NCBI GenBank assembly: GCA_024741835.1 | Contig: JAENRP010000270.1 | Coordinates: 6,836-62,887, forward strand | Direction: 5' to 3' | Source of the DNA: Diplocarpon mali | Lineage: Eukaryota; Ascomycota; Leotiomycetes; Helotiales; Drepanopezizaceae | DNA: 56,052 bases | In this document: positions 1-9,636 of the stretch, piece by piece | Layout of the letters: every line of letters starts with the position of its first letter | Position numbering within the stretch: position 1 is the first letter of the stretch | Position numbers and translations under genes: made by a program | Notes under the pieces: generated by a model | Database searches by the model: none | What the model saw: only the letters and a program-made list of their open reading frames with translations | What the model was told of the DNA's origin: nothing

Positions 1-831
1 AAAAAAAGCAGAACTGGAGACACAAGCCTTATTCGCCAGGGCATATTCTTGCACGTGCAGAGCCGTCGAAGGGGAGGGGACAGCCGACAGACCTGGCATC
101 AGGCCGAGGCGGAGAGGAGAGTGGCATGTCTGCGAATAGCAGCGGCGCCGCGAGGATTGCTTGCCCGAGGGGAGGGGGAGGGGCGAGGGGCGAGGGCAAG
201 GGAAGAGAAATACTCCCCGGTACTGTGGCGGGTTTGCCATCGCGCAGCTGTCCAGAATGCGGTGGGATCTCCTCGCGTCCGGGGGGAGGGCTTGGTTTCT
301 AAAATCTGTTTCCATGTGAGCCGTCAGAGAGTTGCTGCTCGGACGGGGGAGGGAGGAGGGAGGAGGGAGGAGGGGGGAGGGGGGAGGGGGAGGGAGAGAG
401 GAAGAGGGGGAGAGAGGAAGAGAGGAAGAGAGGAAGAGAGGGAGAGAGGGAGAGACAGAGAGAGATTGAGAGCGAGAGAGAAAGAGAGAGAGTCGGCTGC
501 GAGAGCGCGGCTACTTTGCATCGTTATATTCCCCGTGCTCGTCGGCAGAGTGGGTTGAAGAGAGATGTGGAATGGGAATGGGTTGATGGCATAAGGATTG
601 AGAAGAGAGCTCGGTTCCGTGATAGGACTAGCGCTGTACGGCGAGCCTTGGCAGGCAGCATATACGTCTCCGTCACGTCTAATCCCGGCCGTCGACAACT
701 GCAACCCAATTGGTACTGCTAGTCCTGCTTCTTTCTTCCCTCACCCGGCTTCAGCTTCACCACTCGCATCGACACCTCCCCCCTCAAAACCGCCAGCATC
801 ACACTCACAGAGAAGAGAAACTCTCTTCACG
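1..831. other. Upstream region of the HAD phosphatase gene with polypurine tract
   Basis: No gene is supported here. From about 339 to 500 the plus strand is almost pure purine (GGGAGG, then GAGA and GAAGAG units), a low-complexity tract common in GC-rich fungal promoters. Open frames across it are rich in Arg/Glu/Gly or Ser/Leu and reflect composition only. The frame of the downstream phosphatase stays open back to about 598, but no upstream in-frame ATG is present there, so the start at 832 is preferred. Confidence 0.6.
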
Positions 832-2132
832 ATGACCTCGTCGACCTTCTCGTCGTCGACATCCTCCCCAGCCTTGTCCATCTGGTCACCACCAGACACC
901 CCAGTCACCTCGGCCACGTCGGCAGGCTCCCCGCAGAGCTCAACCTTCGCCTTCGCCTTTGACATCGATGGTGTCCTGGTTCGGTCAAAGGAGGCGCTCC
1001 CAGGAGCGACTGAGGCCCTGCGGATGCTCCAGCAGCGGAACATCCCCTTCATCTTTCTCACCAACGGAGGCGGCTCAACCGAGAAACACCACGTGTCCCT
1101 CCTCGCTCAGAGACTCTGGCTTCCGTCTCTCGACGAGCGACAGTTCGTCCAGTCCCACTCGCCTTTCCATGGGCTGGTCCCCGAGTTTCAGGACAAGAAC
1201 ATCCTGGTTCTCGGCGGCGTTGGCGACTCGATCCGCAACGTCGCCGAGGCGTATGGCTTCAGGAGAGTCATCACTTCTGCAGATATGGTCAAGACCTTCG
1301 GGGCGCACGTCTACCCGTTCCTCGAGTTAGAGGACCACCACCATGAAGAGCACGGTCGGCTGATCGAACACCGCATGCCTGACGGCAGAGTCCAGATCTC
1401 GGCCATCCTGGTCTGGTCGAGTCCTCGCTCATGGGGCCTCGACCTCCAGCTAACCATGGATCTGCTCCTGAGCGAGAAGGGAGTCTTCGGCACCTTCTCC
1501 GCGAGCAATGGCGATGTCACGCTCCCGAATCATGGATATCTACAAGACGGGCAGCCGGCTATCTTCTTCTCGAATCCTGATCAGACCTGGGCAACAGCCT
1601 TCCCCCTCCCCAGAGTCGCGCAAGGATCGTGGCGACATGCTCTCCAGGGAATTTGGGATGCTCAAACCAACAAGGCAGATCTCAGCCAAGCCGTGACGAC
1701 ATATGGCAAGCCGGTCGAGGCTACGTATGTCTATGCGGAGAGGGTCCTGCAGAAGTGGCACAAGGAGATCCACGGTGTAGACGCGCCACCAATCCGACAC
1801 GTCTACATGGTGGGAGATAACCCGGCGTCCGACATCCAAGGTGCGAATGCCTTCCAGAGCCGCCACGGCAGCGAATGGAAGAGCATCCTCGTGGAGAGCG
1901 GGGTCTACGTCAAAGGCACGACGCCTGCGTTCGAGCCAGACCACACGGTTGCCGGAGTCAAGGATGCTGTGAACTTGGTGAGTGAAGCCCTCTTCCGGAA
2001 TGAAAAAACCCCACGTCTCCGGGATGGCCTCCCGGGATAACCTCCAAAGAAACCCACCCCCCCCGGACAAGGGTATACTGACTTCTCAAACAGGCGACCT
2101 GGATGGAGACCGAGTACTGGGGATCAGAATGA
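832..2132 (+). CDS. HAD-superfamily phosphatase, CECR5/YKR070W-like
   Basis: Two exons, 832-1977 and 2094-2132, with a 116-nt intron (GTGAGT donor, CAG acceptor), give 394 aa. The HAD signatures are in order: motif I FDIDGVL with Asp44 and Asp46, motif II FLTNGGGS at about 75-82, and a C-terminal VGDNPASDIQGAN that supplies the Mg-binding acidic residues. The long insertion between motifs II and III fits the class IIA cap of the CECR5/YKR070W group, whose fungal members are of similar length and often mitochondrial. The substrate is not known. The first 35 residues are Ser/Thr/Pro-rich and could be a weak targeting region. Splicing replaces a read-through tail with a short end (ATWMETEYWGSE), which restores a plausible C-terminus. 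No functional partner is seen next to it. Confidence 0.88.
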
Positions 2133-2214
2133 TGGATCACCAGCGTGTACTTTTTGGTGTTATCGGCGTTGCTTCTCTATCCTTGCCGGCGTTCATGGCA
2201 TTTTTGACAAAAGC

Positions 2215-2351
2215 GAAAAAAGTTGGTTGCCAGGGAGCGGCCGGATGAGCGTTGCGACTGTTTTGGCCGCGCCGAAGACCCCGGTGGCGAGCAGCGAGGT
2301 CTCGTCTCCCGTGGAGACGTTGGGGGAGTAGTAGTCGACGGCGGTGATGCT
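2215..2351 (-). pseudogene. Fragment of an MFS sugar/quinate transporter
   Basis: One minus-strand frame reads SITAVDYYSPNVSTGDETSL followed by LATGVFGAAKTVATLI. This matches the conserved TM7-TM8 segment of fungal sugar/quinate MFS transporters (typically GINAINYYSP...SLLATGVFGVVK). The frame is open only for about 45 codons, there is no start, and no other transporter segments were recognised on either side, so it is a remnant. It lies directly downstream of the decayed M24 peptidase on the same strand. The call rests on remembered family similarity. Confidence 0.6.
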
Positions 2352-2592
2352 GGGTTCCCGTCATAATATAGATGAGTAATTAAGTTGCGCTCTATCAAGA
2401 TGTTTTCGAGAATTCTGTCAAGCGACAGAACCTACTGTGCCCAAGCTCACCGGAACACTTTCATGAGGTCAGATAGCTGGCTGGAGATTGATCCGCACGA
2501 TCCCAGCTGCGTGGATCTGCTAGACATTTCCTTCTTAGATAAATCATATCAGCTGGTAAAAACGGATACGTACATGTCAAGAATCGCAGCCT

Positions 2593-3780
2593 TCAAGGGT
2601 TCCATGGGCCGACTGCTCTCGTCCCCGTCGGGATTTCCGGCTCCCCCTCCTCCTGTCCCAACAAGACATCTTCATGTCTCGCTCCAAAACCTCTCAGCCA
2701 AGCGAAGCAACCAAGTAAATGCCCGGTTCGCGCGTTGAAGTCATGCCTGCTCTCAAGGTCGGGGTCGCATTCCCTCGAGTCAGACGCGGGCTCTCGCGGG
2801 CCTTGAGAGTCCGACACCGTGGCCTACCCGGTGGGTGGATGCTTCGCCGAATCCTGCACCCGTGATGACTTTCCGGGCCGCGATGTCCACGGATGCGGCA
2901 CTGTTACCTGCGTGGAGAGCGTGCGCGGATTGGGTCTGGGCTTCGAGGACAACGTCCCCGACTGCCATTTTCCCCGGGACGAAGGGAGATAGGGCTTCGG
3001 CCTCCGCGGCACTGGAGGGTCGGGGAGGAAGGGCGGGAAGATTGTTCGACAGACGTCGGACCCGTACCCGTATGGATGTGCTCTTTGGGACGTTATTGAG
3101 TGATGGCAAGGGGCACATACTTGACTAACCCGACATCTATGAGCACGAGAGTTTGGGCCTGTAAGACCTCACTCCCGTCGGCCCTACGGTATGGATGCGA
3201 CGCATCTTCGTCTGCGATTCTGCTGGCTCAAGAAACCGCCTGAGCCATGGAGCCCGGGGACAGCTGGGATTGCCCGTCTCCAATGGGGGTTTGGGGGGCC
3301 AGACTCACCCAAGAGCACAAATTTCAGGCACTCTCTCGGTCTTCGTTTGCTCTACTCTCTCAACCTCACCACCCAGCCCAACGATCTCGAGGCCATTCTC
3401 CCCCGAGCCTCTTGAAACGAGGTCCCTCATCTCGTCATCGACCATGAGTGTCGACTTTGAGTTCTTCTCGGCCGATCCGGGCGTCTGCTGTTTCTCCAAC
3501 AGAGGCGCATCCCGGTTCCAAGGTTCCTCGCACGGTGCGAAGTCCCGATCGTCCACAAACGGCATCGCTCTCTCTACCTCAAGGCTCGGAGCCGGGATCT
3601 CGTTACGGCTCTGGGTTTGCCGGCGTCCTCAATCTTCAACGCGTGCACAATTATCAAGAAAGGGCGTTCTCCGGTTCCACAAATGGGAGGCCGGTGGCGG
3701 GGAAGTTGTCAAGAGAGTATTTCTGGCCCTCGGGGATGGTTCGGGGCGGCGGAGGATGGTCTGAGACTTGCTTACAGAAG
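2593..3780 (-). pseudogene. Decayed M24 metallopeptidase (Xaa-Pro aminopeptidase/creatinase fold)
   Basis: Pieces of one M24 protein lie in order on the minus strand but in different frames. Around 3305-3565 there is a linker segment, VDDEMRDLVSRG...VGLGGEVERVEQTKTER. Around 2815-2930 is ARKVITGAGFGE followed by THRVGHGVGL, which keeps the His of the HGxG metal-site motif. Around 2700-2770 is LRAGMTSTREPGIYL in another frame. From 2690 to the stop at 2593-2595 is FGARHEDVLLGQEEGEPE...AVGPWNP, like the C-terminus of fungal creatinase/aminopeptidase P proteins. Frameshifts and stops join these blocks, and no N-terminal start is seen. Introns might explain some breaks, but the change of frame right after HGVGL has no obvious splice sites. 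I infer an inactivated gene. Members normally hydrolyse Xaa-Pro or similar bonds with two metals. Confidence 0.62.
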
Positions 3781-6060
3781 CTGGGGATCTATTTTTTGGT
3801 GAGTTGCCGTTGCCTGAGGTTTTTTTGGTTTTTTTTGTTTTTCTCGCGCAGCACGTACCAGAATCCACGAACTGACCGCGCGCAAGAGTGTGGTGACGGA
3901 ACCTCGGTCTTGCTCTGATATCAGCGCCGGCGATTCGAGAACGGGACTCGAACCGGGCGCCCGGCTCAGGCAGTGGAAGCTTCTCACCTGTGTTCCTCTT
4001 GATGCTTGGGTACCTCGGAAGTGTGAAGGCGACGAAGGATGGAGGTTCTGCTGAAATGGGAACAGGTGGGGCATGACCGCTAGGCCGAGACAGACGAGGG
4101 GCGCCACGGGCAACTCTGCGGTCCCAGGGAGCGGGGACGATATTGCGGCACAACGCTGCTCGCCGAATGCTGCCCGCCACCTCGGAAATCTTTCGAGCCA
4201 CACGGCCAAGTTCGGAATTGACGGGTCATGCGCACATCTGTGATGCATCAGAAGATCATGGCACATGTCGTACATTTCCGACCTGTGGATGTTCTATTCC
4301 TGTACGTCAGTCAGATATCACTCTTGACGAATGATAGCGGTGATAAGAAAGTATCAAGAACAAGGTGGAAAATTCTTGTCCAGTGTTGGCAGAAGTACAA
4401 TCTCAAGCTCTGCTGGAAGTCCGGATTCTTCGATCAAGCCAGGGAGGATTTTGAATGTCAAAGCAAGGACTTGCAACACAATCCTCGCCTTGAAAAGCAA
4501 GGACTTGCAACACAATCCTCGCCTTGACGGTGTAAGCCTGGCTATTCTCTCTCCGCCAACGGCACAAATATCCAAAAGTCCTTAGGGAGATGCAGCGATG
4601 TAGTGTTGTCCCCTGGCTGCCTTGGCCTAATAGAGCCGCGTCTCTAAAACTCTCCTGGTTACTGTCATCTGCCATGCGATCAAGTGTCGAGTGCCTTCGC
4701 AAAGCGTTGACCCGTCAGCTTAGAGAGTTGACCAGGAGTGCACGAGAGCCGTGCCGAATCGTAGGGAGAACAAGGGATGGCTGATGCTCCATCACATCGC
4801 TTGATATGTTCTTTCACCGACGCCGGACCGACTTCACTCTCGACCGGTGTCGAGAATATTGCCCCGTTTTGGAGTTCGTCCGAGGCTGCTGTCAAGGACC
4901 AGGGACGAACCTCAACCGCCGCAGCTCTGTACAAGCAACAGACCCCTGGTCTAAGCGAGAAGCTGAACAACTGCATCGGAAAGCCTCGGATACTTGCTTG
5001 GTAAACAAACGGCGAGACGTGTGACTGTGGTTATCTCCGAACCTGTCGAGGTCTCTCTGAGCAGATCGGAGGAAACACCACGGCCGGCATGCGGCATGGC
5101 TAGCTATAGATGGCATGGCCGCATGTTGCCAAAGCGCCAGGGAAAAAAAACAAAAAAAAAACAAGAGCCTTCCTCCCGGTCGCGGACAGCACCCACTAGT
5201 GATGACTTATCCAGCCAGGTTTCGGCCGATCCGATATCGACCACGGAGAGCAGGGCAGGCCAGAGCTCGCAGGATCCGGTTCGCCCAGATCGTTTCCACC
5301 CAGCGAGTGGCAATAGATATATACCCATCACGCGCGACCCCGGCATCATCCCGTCCTGGACCCCCGACGCCGCACCACCCACCCGTTTCCAGGAAAGATC
5401 CCGCAACGCGGTTTAGGAAGAGCGCTCCCTCGACCCCTCCGCGGGCTGCCAACCCTCCTGGCACAACAAGGGTCGCTCGTCCGGCCGGGCAAAGAATATC
5501 CTCTCCTCGCGGATTTGCCAGACCGAGCCGGCTCCTCGCTCCCTCGGTATCGGGAGAGCTCCGGCTATCTCGGCGGACCTATTGCGACTTGCCACTCCCT
5601 CGTCGGAAAAGTTCGAGGTTCGAGAGCCGGATCGGGTTGGTCGACATTGCTGCTGGACAGACAACGCCGACGAGAGGAAGGGAGTCGATCAAATGGCATG
5701 AGGCCACACGGCACACCGGCACCCGACGTTTCCCTGTCTCCTGGCATCTGCCTCGTGCGCACGCGGGACTACGCTTCCAACGGAGGTTTACAGTCGTCAG
5801 ATAACGAGAGCGATCATCACCGCCCACACGTCTCAACTTGCTCTCTTCCAGGTTGTATTCCATGTGCTCTAACCCGGTCGAGTAAGTCTTCTGACGCTTC
5901 CTGTACACCGACTACATCTTACCTAAGGAGCCCTGATCCCTAGATGGTCCGCTGGGAGGTAGGAGCTGGGAGCGTAGGCTGCGTGATCAAGTAACCACCT
6001 ACCTGAACCTGTTTGTTGATCTCGGTAGCGGGCTTATCCATTGGCACACTGTGTGCGGAA
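3781..6060. other. Intergenic region without a supported gene
   Basis: Open frames here are short, mutually overlapping and lack recognisable domains or splice structure. It contains the 34-bp tandem duplication at 4461-4527. A short segment near 3938-3955 resembles a tRNA T-arm on the minus strand, but no cloverleaf can be built. Confidence 0.5.
4461..4527. repeat. 34-bp tandem duplication
   Basis: The unit starting AAGCAAGGACTTGCAACACA occurs twice head to tail, at 4461-4494 and 4495-4527, with a 34-bp period and no visible mismatch over 33 bases. This is a recent local duplication. The unit is not a multiple of three and no gene crosses it. Confidence 0.9.
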
Positions 6061-6064
6061 AAGA

Positions 6065-6268
6065 TTTTTTTATTTTTTTATACATCTATATATATTTATA
6101 CATCTATATATATTTGTACATCTATATATATTTATACATCTATATATTTATACATCTATATATTTATACATCTATATATATTTATACATCTACATATTTA
6201 TACATCTACATATTTATACATCTATATATATTATACATCTACCTATATTTATACATCTATATATATTC
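6065..6268. repeat. A/T-rich minisatellite (TATACATCTATATAT units)
   Basis: About 200 bp are built of TATACATCTATATATATTTA-like units of roughly 16-20 bp. The core CATCT occurs 11 times. The three plus frames all stay open and give Tyr/Ile/His/Leu-rich strings, which is a by-product of the repeat and not evidence of a gene. Confidence 0.9.
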
Positions 6269-6705
6269 AAAAGAAGAATAACCAGAATATCCGTCCGTAC
6301 GCCCAAGACATGCGAGCTCGATCGGCTCCAGATGAGGGAATGCAGCCACTCCCCCGAGCCAGAGCGGAGGACCGGCTACGGACCTCGGAGAGATAGCCAC
6401 GCGCTTTCCTCCGCGTGAAGCAGATGGGCAATGCTGCTTGTACCCTTCCAGTCTTCCGGGACGCTACTCGGCTTCTTGGCATTCGGAGAGGACGAGGAGA
6501 CAGTCAGGTGGACCAGTCCATTGTTGTGATTACGTATGGTGGGTTGCCGCCGCGTCGGCGGGTCGGGCATCGAGTCTATCATTTCGCCATGATCGGTTTC
6601 CGATGTCCACCGCTGGAGCTCCTCCGCTTTTACATGTCTAGGGATGTATATACCAAAACCCAACACGGGTTCACAGAAGCCCCCTCTCCCTCCGCACTCC
6701 CCCGA
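6269..6705. other. Short intergenic region downstream of the DRAM/Sfk1-like gene
   Basis: Only composition-driven short frames are seen. The stretch probably contains the 3' UTR of the minus-strand membrane-protein gene that ends at 6706. Confidence 0.4.
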
Positions 6706-7665
6706 TCAGAAATTCCTCGGCTGCTGCCCCCCTGCCGGGCCAGGCGCCCTGTAAGCGGCCTCCTCCTGCACCACGCCACCTGGGTATCCCCTCGTCCGAG
6801 ACTCCCTCTCCATACCCTCCGCCATATCGATCGCCGTCACCTGACTCCCATAGTGCTTCGCACGAACGGCGGGGACGAAGTCGATCGCGTAGCTCCAGAT
6901 GTAGAAGGTATAGATGAGCGCGATGACCCACTCGCAGATCGCAGCGCTGTCATACATATCTCTCGTACCGAGGACGCCAAAGGCGATGGCGAGGCCTAGC
7001 TCGACGAAGATGAAGGCGAGCTTGATCCAGAAACTGATGCGCAGGATGCGAAACTGGCGGTAGTGAATGCCCAGACGCTGGTACTCCCAGCAGACGAAGA
7101 TGGCGGAGACCATGTAGCCGCCGCTGTACCGATGTTAGGCTGGCGCTGTGGCAGGAGGATAGGAAGGGGGTGCGCACATAAAGAGGACGAGACCGGCATG
7201 GTGGGTTCTCGAGTGGTTGAGGTTGTTGTAGCAGGTGAGGACGATCATGCCACACATCCCGAGCAGGGCAAACAGGATTGCGAGGCCGGCCAGTTTCTCC
7301 TGGAACAGCGAGGTATTTCGCGTGAGGGTCCCTCGGTGGCGCAGCCAGCGCTCGGCGATGAAGACGCTGGTGAAGCTCACCACGGTCACTGTCCCCATGG
7401 CGATGAAGAGCGGTTGCAGCTGCTGCGCTCCCACATCAGAGATGTATCTGCGACTCGAGTGAGATTTCCGGCCAGCGGTCAGGACACAGGGGGGGTGGAC
7501 GAACGCGATGTCTTGAGATGCCTCCATGGTGACGAGTTTCCGGGAGTCCTCCTTGACAGTCCACCACAGCAGCATCCCGAGGAGCATCCCCAGCCAGACG
7601 AAGCCCGAGAAGATGGGGATGACGACGGTTATCGTCGCCCACCGAGGGGCTTTCACGCCTACCAT
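6706..7665 (-). CDS. DRAM/Frag1/Sfk1-family multi-pass membrane protein
   Basis: Three exons on the minus strand: 7665-7505, 7447-7178 and 7123-6706, giving 282 aa. Introns are 57 nt (GTTCGT..CAG) and 54 nt (GTGCGC..CAG). Both phases are fixed by family motifs: the first junction creates IAYISDVGA and the second creates LFIGGYMVSAIF, each split across a codon. About six hydrophobic segments are visible, including an N-terminal one (IFSGFVWLGMLLGMLLWW), and YISDVGAQQLQPLF and YQRLGIHYRQFRILRISFW are hallmark stretches. Family members include yeast Sfk1, linked to plasma-membrane phosphoinositide and phospholipid homeostasis, and animal DRAM proteins. The Gly/Pro-rich tail after the last helix is probably cytosolic. 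The exact role in this fungus is unknown. Confidence 0.88.
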
Positions 7666-9636
7666 TCTGATCGTATTGCAGAGTGCGAGATGTAGCGCAT
7701 AGCAGGTCAGAGGGAGGCAGTGAAGTGAGTGGCCGTATGAGATGGTGAAACGCGGCGAACGGGCTCAGGCACCCTCCCAACCGCAGCGCTGTCTGGAATA
7801 CGGATAGTATCCATCAGATGGGAAACCCCCAGAAATGAACCACCGGCCCCGAGAGAAACGACAGTCATGGCGCACTGCGTCATCGACTCCGCCAGTGCCG
7901 TAGGCCCCGAATAGATTTTGAGTTTGGCGACTAGACTGCATCAGATTGGCCGTCGCCCGGAGGCTCACGATGGAATTGTCTGTCCGTGGGCGGAGAATCG
8001 GGAGAGAAGAAAGGAGACGCCTCGCAAGCGCTACGTATGTCTGTACCGTTCTGTCAGGTCAACCGAAAAGGCAGAGTGTGGGAAGTATCTCATCTGCACA
8101 AGATATCCCCCAACCCGCGGACATAAACATGTCCGCTGACTCATCCCGGCGTAAGCTTTGAGTTGAGCTGGCTAGCTCCGAAGTATCTTCCTCCGGCAGA
8201 TCTGTTGATCCCCAAACACTGCTGCATCTTAGCAACACAGATCATGAGCAGACTCCCCGTCATTATGTTCCGAGGACGCTGGATCAGGACTGGGGCAGAG
8301 CTCTGCCGAGAAGTCGGAATTCTGCTCAATTTCAAACGCAAGAGAAGCAAGCCCAAGGCTTGAGAATGCTCTTGGCATCTCTCATCGAAGGTGCTATCTC
8401 GAAGTATATCGAGTGACAATGTGGGGTTTATCTATCTCCCCACCGAGCTGGACACAAAGAAAAGACGTGCGAGTCGGAGAGCGCGCCTCTATCCAACCAT
8501 CCAGACTTCAAATCTCCTTTCCCCCCGCGCCACGTTGCATCATCGAGAGCCGAGTTGGTCTCCACGGCAGCCTCCGACCGGGCGAGATCAAGAGAAGAGG
8601 GAAAAGAACAACCCATCCCGCGGCGTGATCTCGTCCTCTGCAGCCCTCCACAAATCTCAATCAGTAAGCCGGCTGCATACCTGCTTGCTGTACCCAGCAA
8701 CTTCGCATCAGATCAACAAAGCGTTGCTACGTTAACGAGGCCGAGGACCCCTGCTTGGAGTGTGGTGGTGTGGCTAGTGCTGTGGCTGTGCCGGCCTGCA
8801 ATTCTCTGCTCGCCGAACTCTTTGACCTATACACAGTAAGCCATAAGTCTTCGCCAGCGCAATAACATTGCCTACTCTGCCCAAGCGAGTGCCTGCCTTC
8901 TCTTCCTTCTCCCCTTCTTCTCCCCTTCTTCTCCCCTTCTTCTCCCCTTCTTCTCCCCTCCTTACAAAAGAATACTTGAAAAAAACCNCCCCCCCCCCCA
9001 AAAAAGAGAGATCACGAAATATCCACGATGGCCCAGGATTCACCCGCCGCTCACACCTACACCGGGTAGACCACGTACCTCGGCAGGACCGTGTTCTCCC
9101 CGTCGCGGCTTCCGCGGACCGACGGCTCGGCGCCTGGCACCACGTGCCGCGCGGGTGGCATCATCCGAGGTGATGCCGGCCTTCCCGCTTCTCAGCTGCC
9201 GCACCAGACGCACCCTTGGAGGGGTGGGACCGACTCGGGAGAGGCCAAAGACACCATCAGCTGACAGAGTGGTCTCCGCTGCTCCGGGCTACTACTTGAT
9301 GACACCCAATACCGCTTGACTGTATATTCCAAGATATATACATCTATGTAAATACTCTACACAATCAGGGGCGTATTTGCTTCCTCGGATGACCCATTCA
9401 AGACATTACACATTGAGAGGCGACGGCGACTTGTCCGTATTCGATTCCTCACGTGCATTGCACTACAAGCTACCCACACTGGATGGTACTCACTGATTTT
9501 CAATTACGCCGTGCGGCTTCGGCGGCATGCTATCTATACGGTACTCTGACCGGCCCCAGACGGCCGCCCGAATGCCCTGCCTCCGAGGCCCAGGAGCGCC
9601 GCGCGGTCTGCAGTCGCCATCGCACGAGCCAAACGC
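7666..9636. other. Intergenic region between the DRAM/Sfk1-like gene and frq
   Basis: No gene is supported. It should hold the promoter of the minus-strand DRAM/Sfk1-like gene (from 7666 upward) and the 3' region of frq (below 9637). A CTTCTCCCC microsatellite lies at about 8903-8958, followed by an undetermined base at 8988 inside a C homopolymer, so local sequence accuracy is doubtful. A frame starting at 9028 (MAQDSPAAHTYTG) stops quickly. Confidence 0.5.
8903..8958. repeat. CTTCTCCCC-type microsatellite
   Basis: A 12-bp unit (CTTCTTCTCCCC) is repeated about five times on the plus strand, just before an ambiguous poly-C run with one N at 8988. Confidence 0.85.

Noticed and set aside
3920..4000. 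tRNA-like T-arm (GGTTCGAGTCCCG on the minus strand)
   Set aside because: No matching T-stem, A-box or acceptor stem could be built. A similar stretch near 14100-14130 also fails.
5115..5943. Overlapping 142-229 codon plus frames near 5.1-5.9 kb
   Set aside because: Arg/Pro/Ser-rich translations in several frames at once with no motif or splice support.
6013..6418. Tyr/Ile/His-rich frames of 76-127 codons
   Set aside because: Produced by the A/T minisatellite in all three frames.
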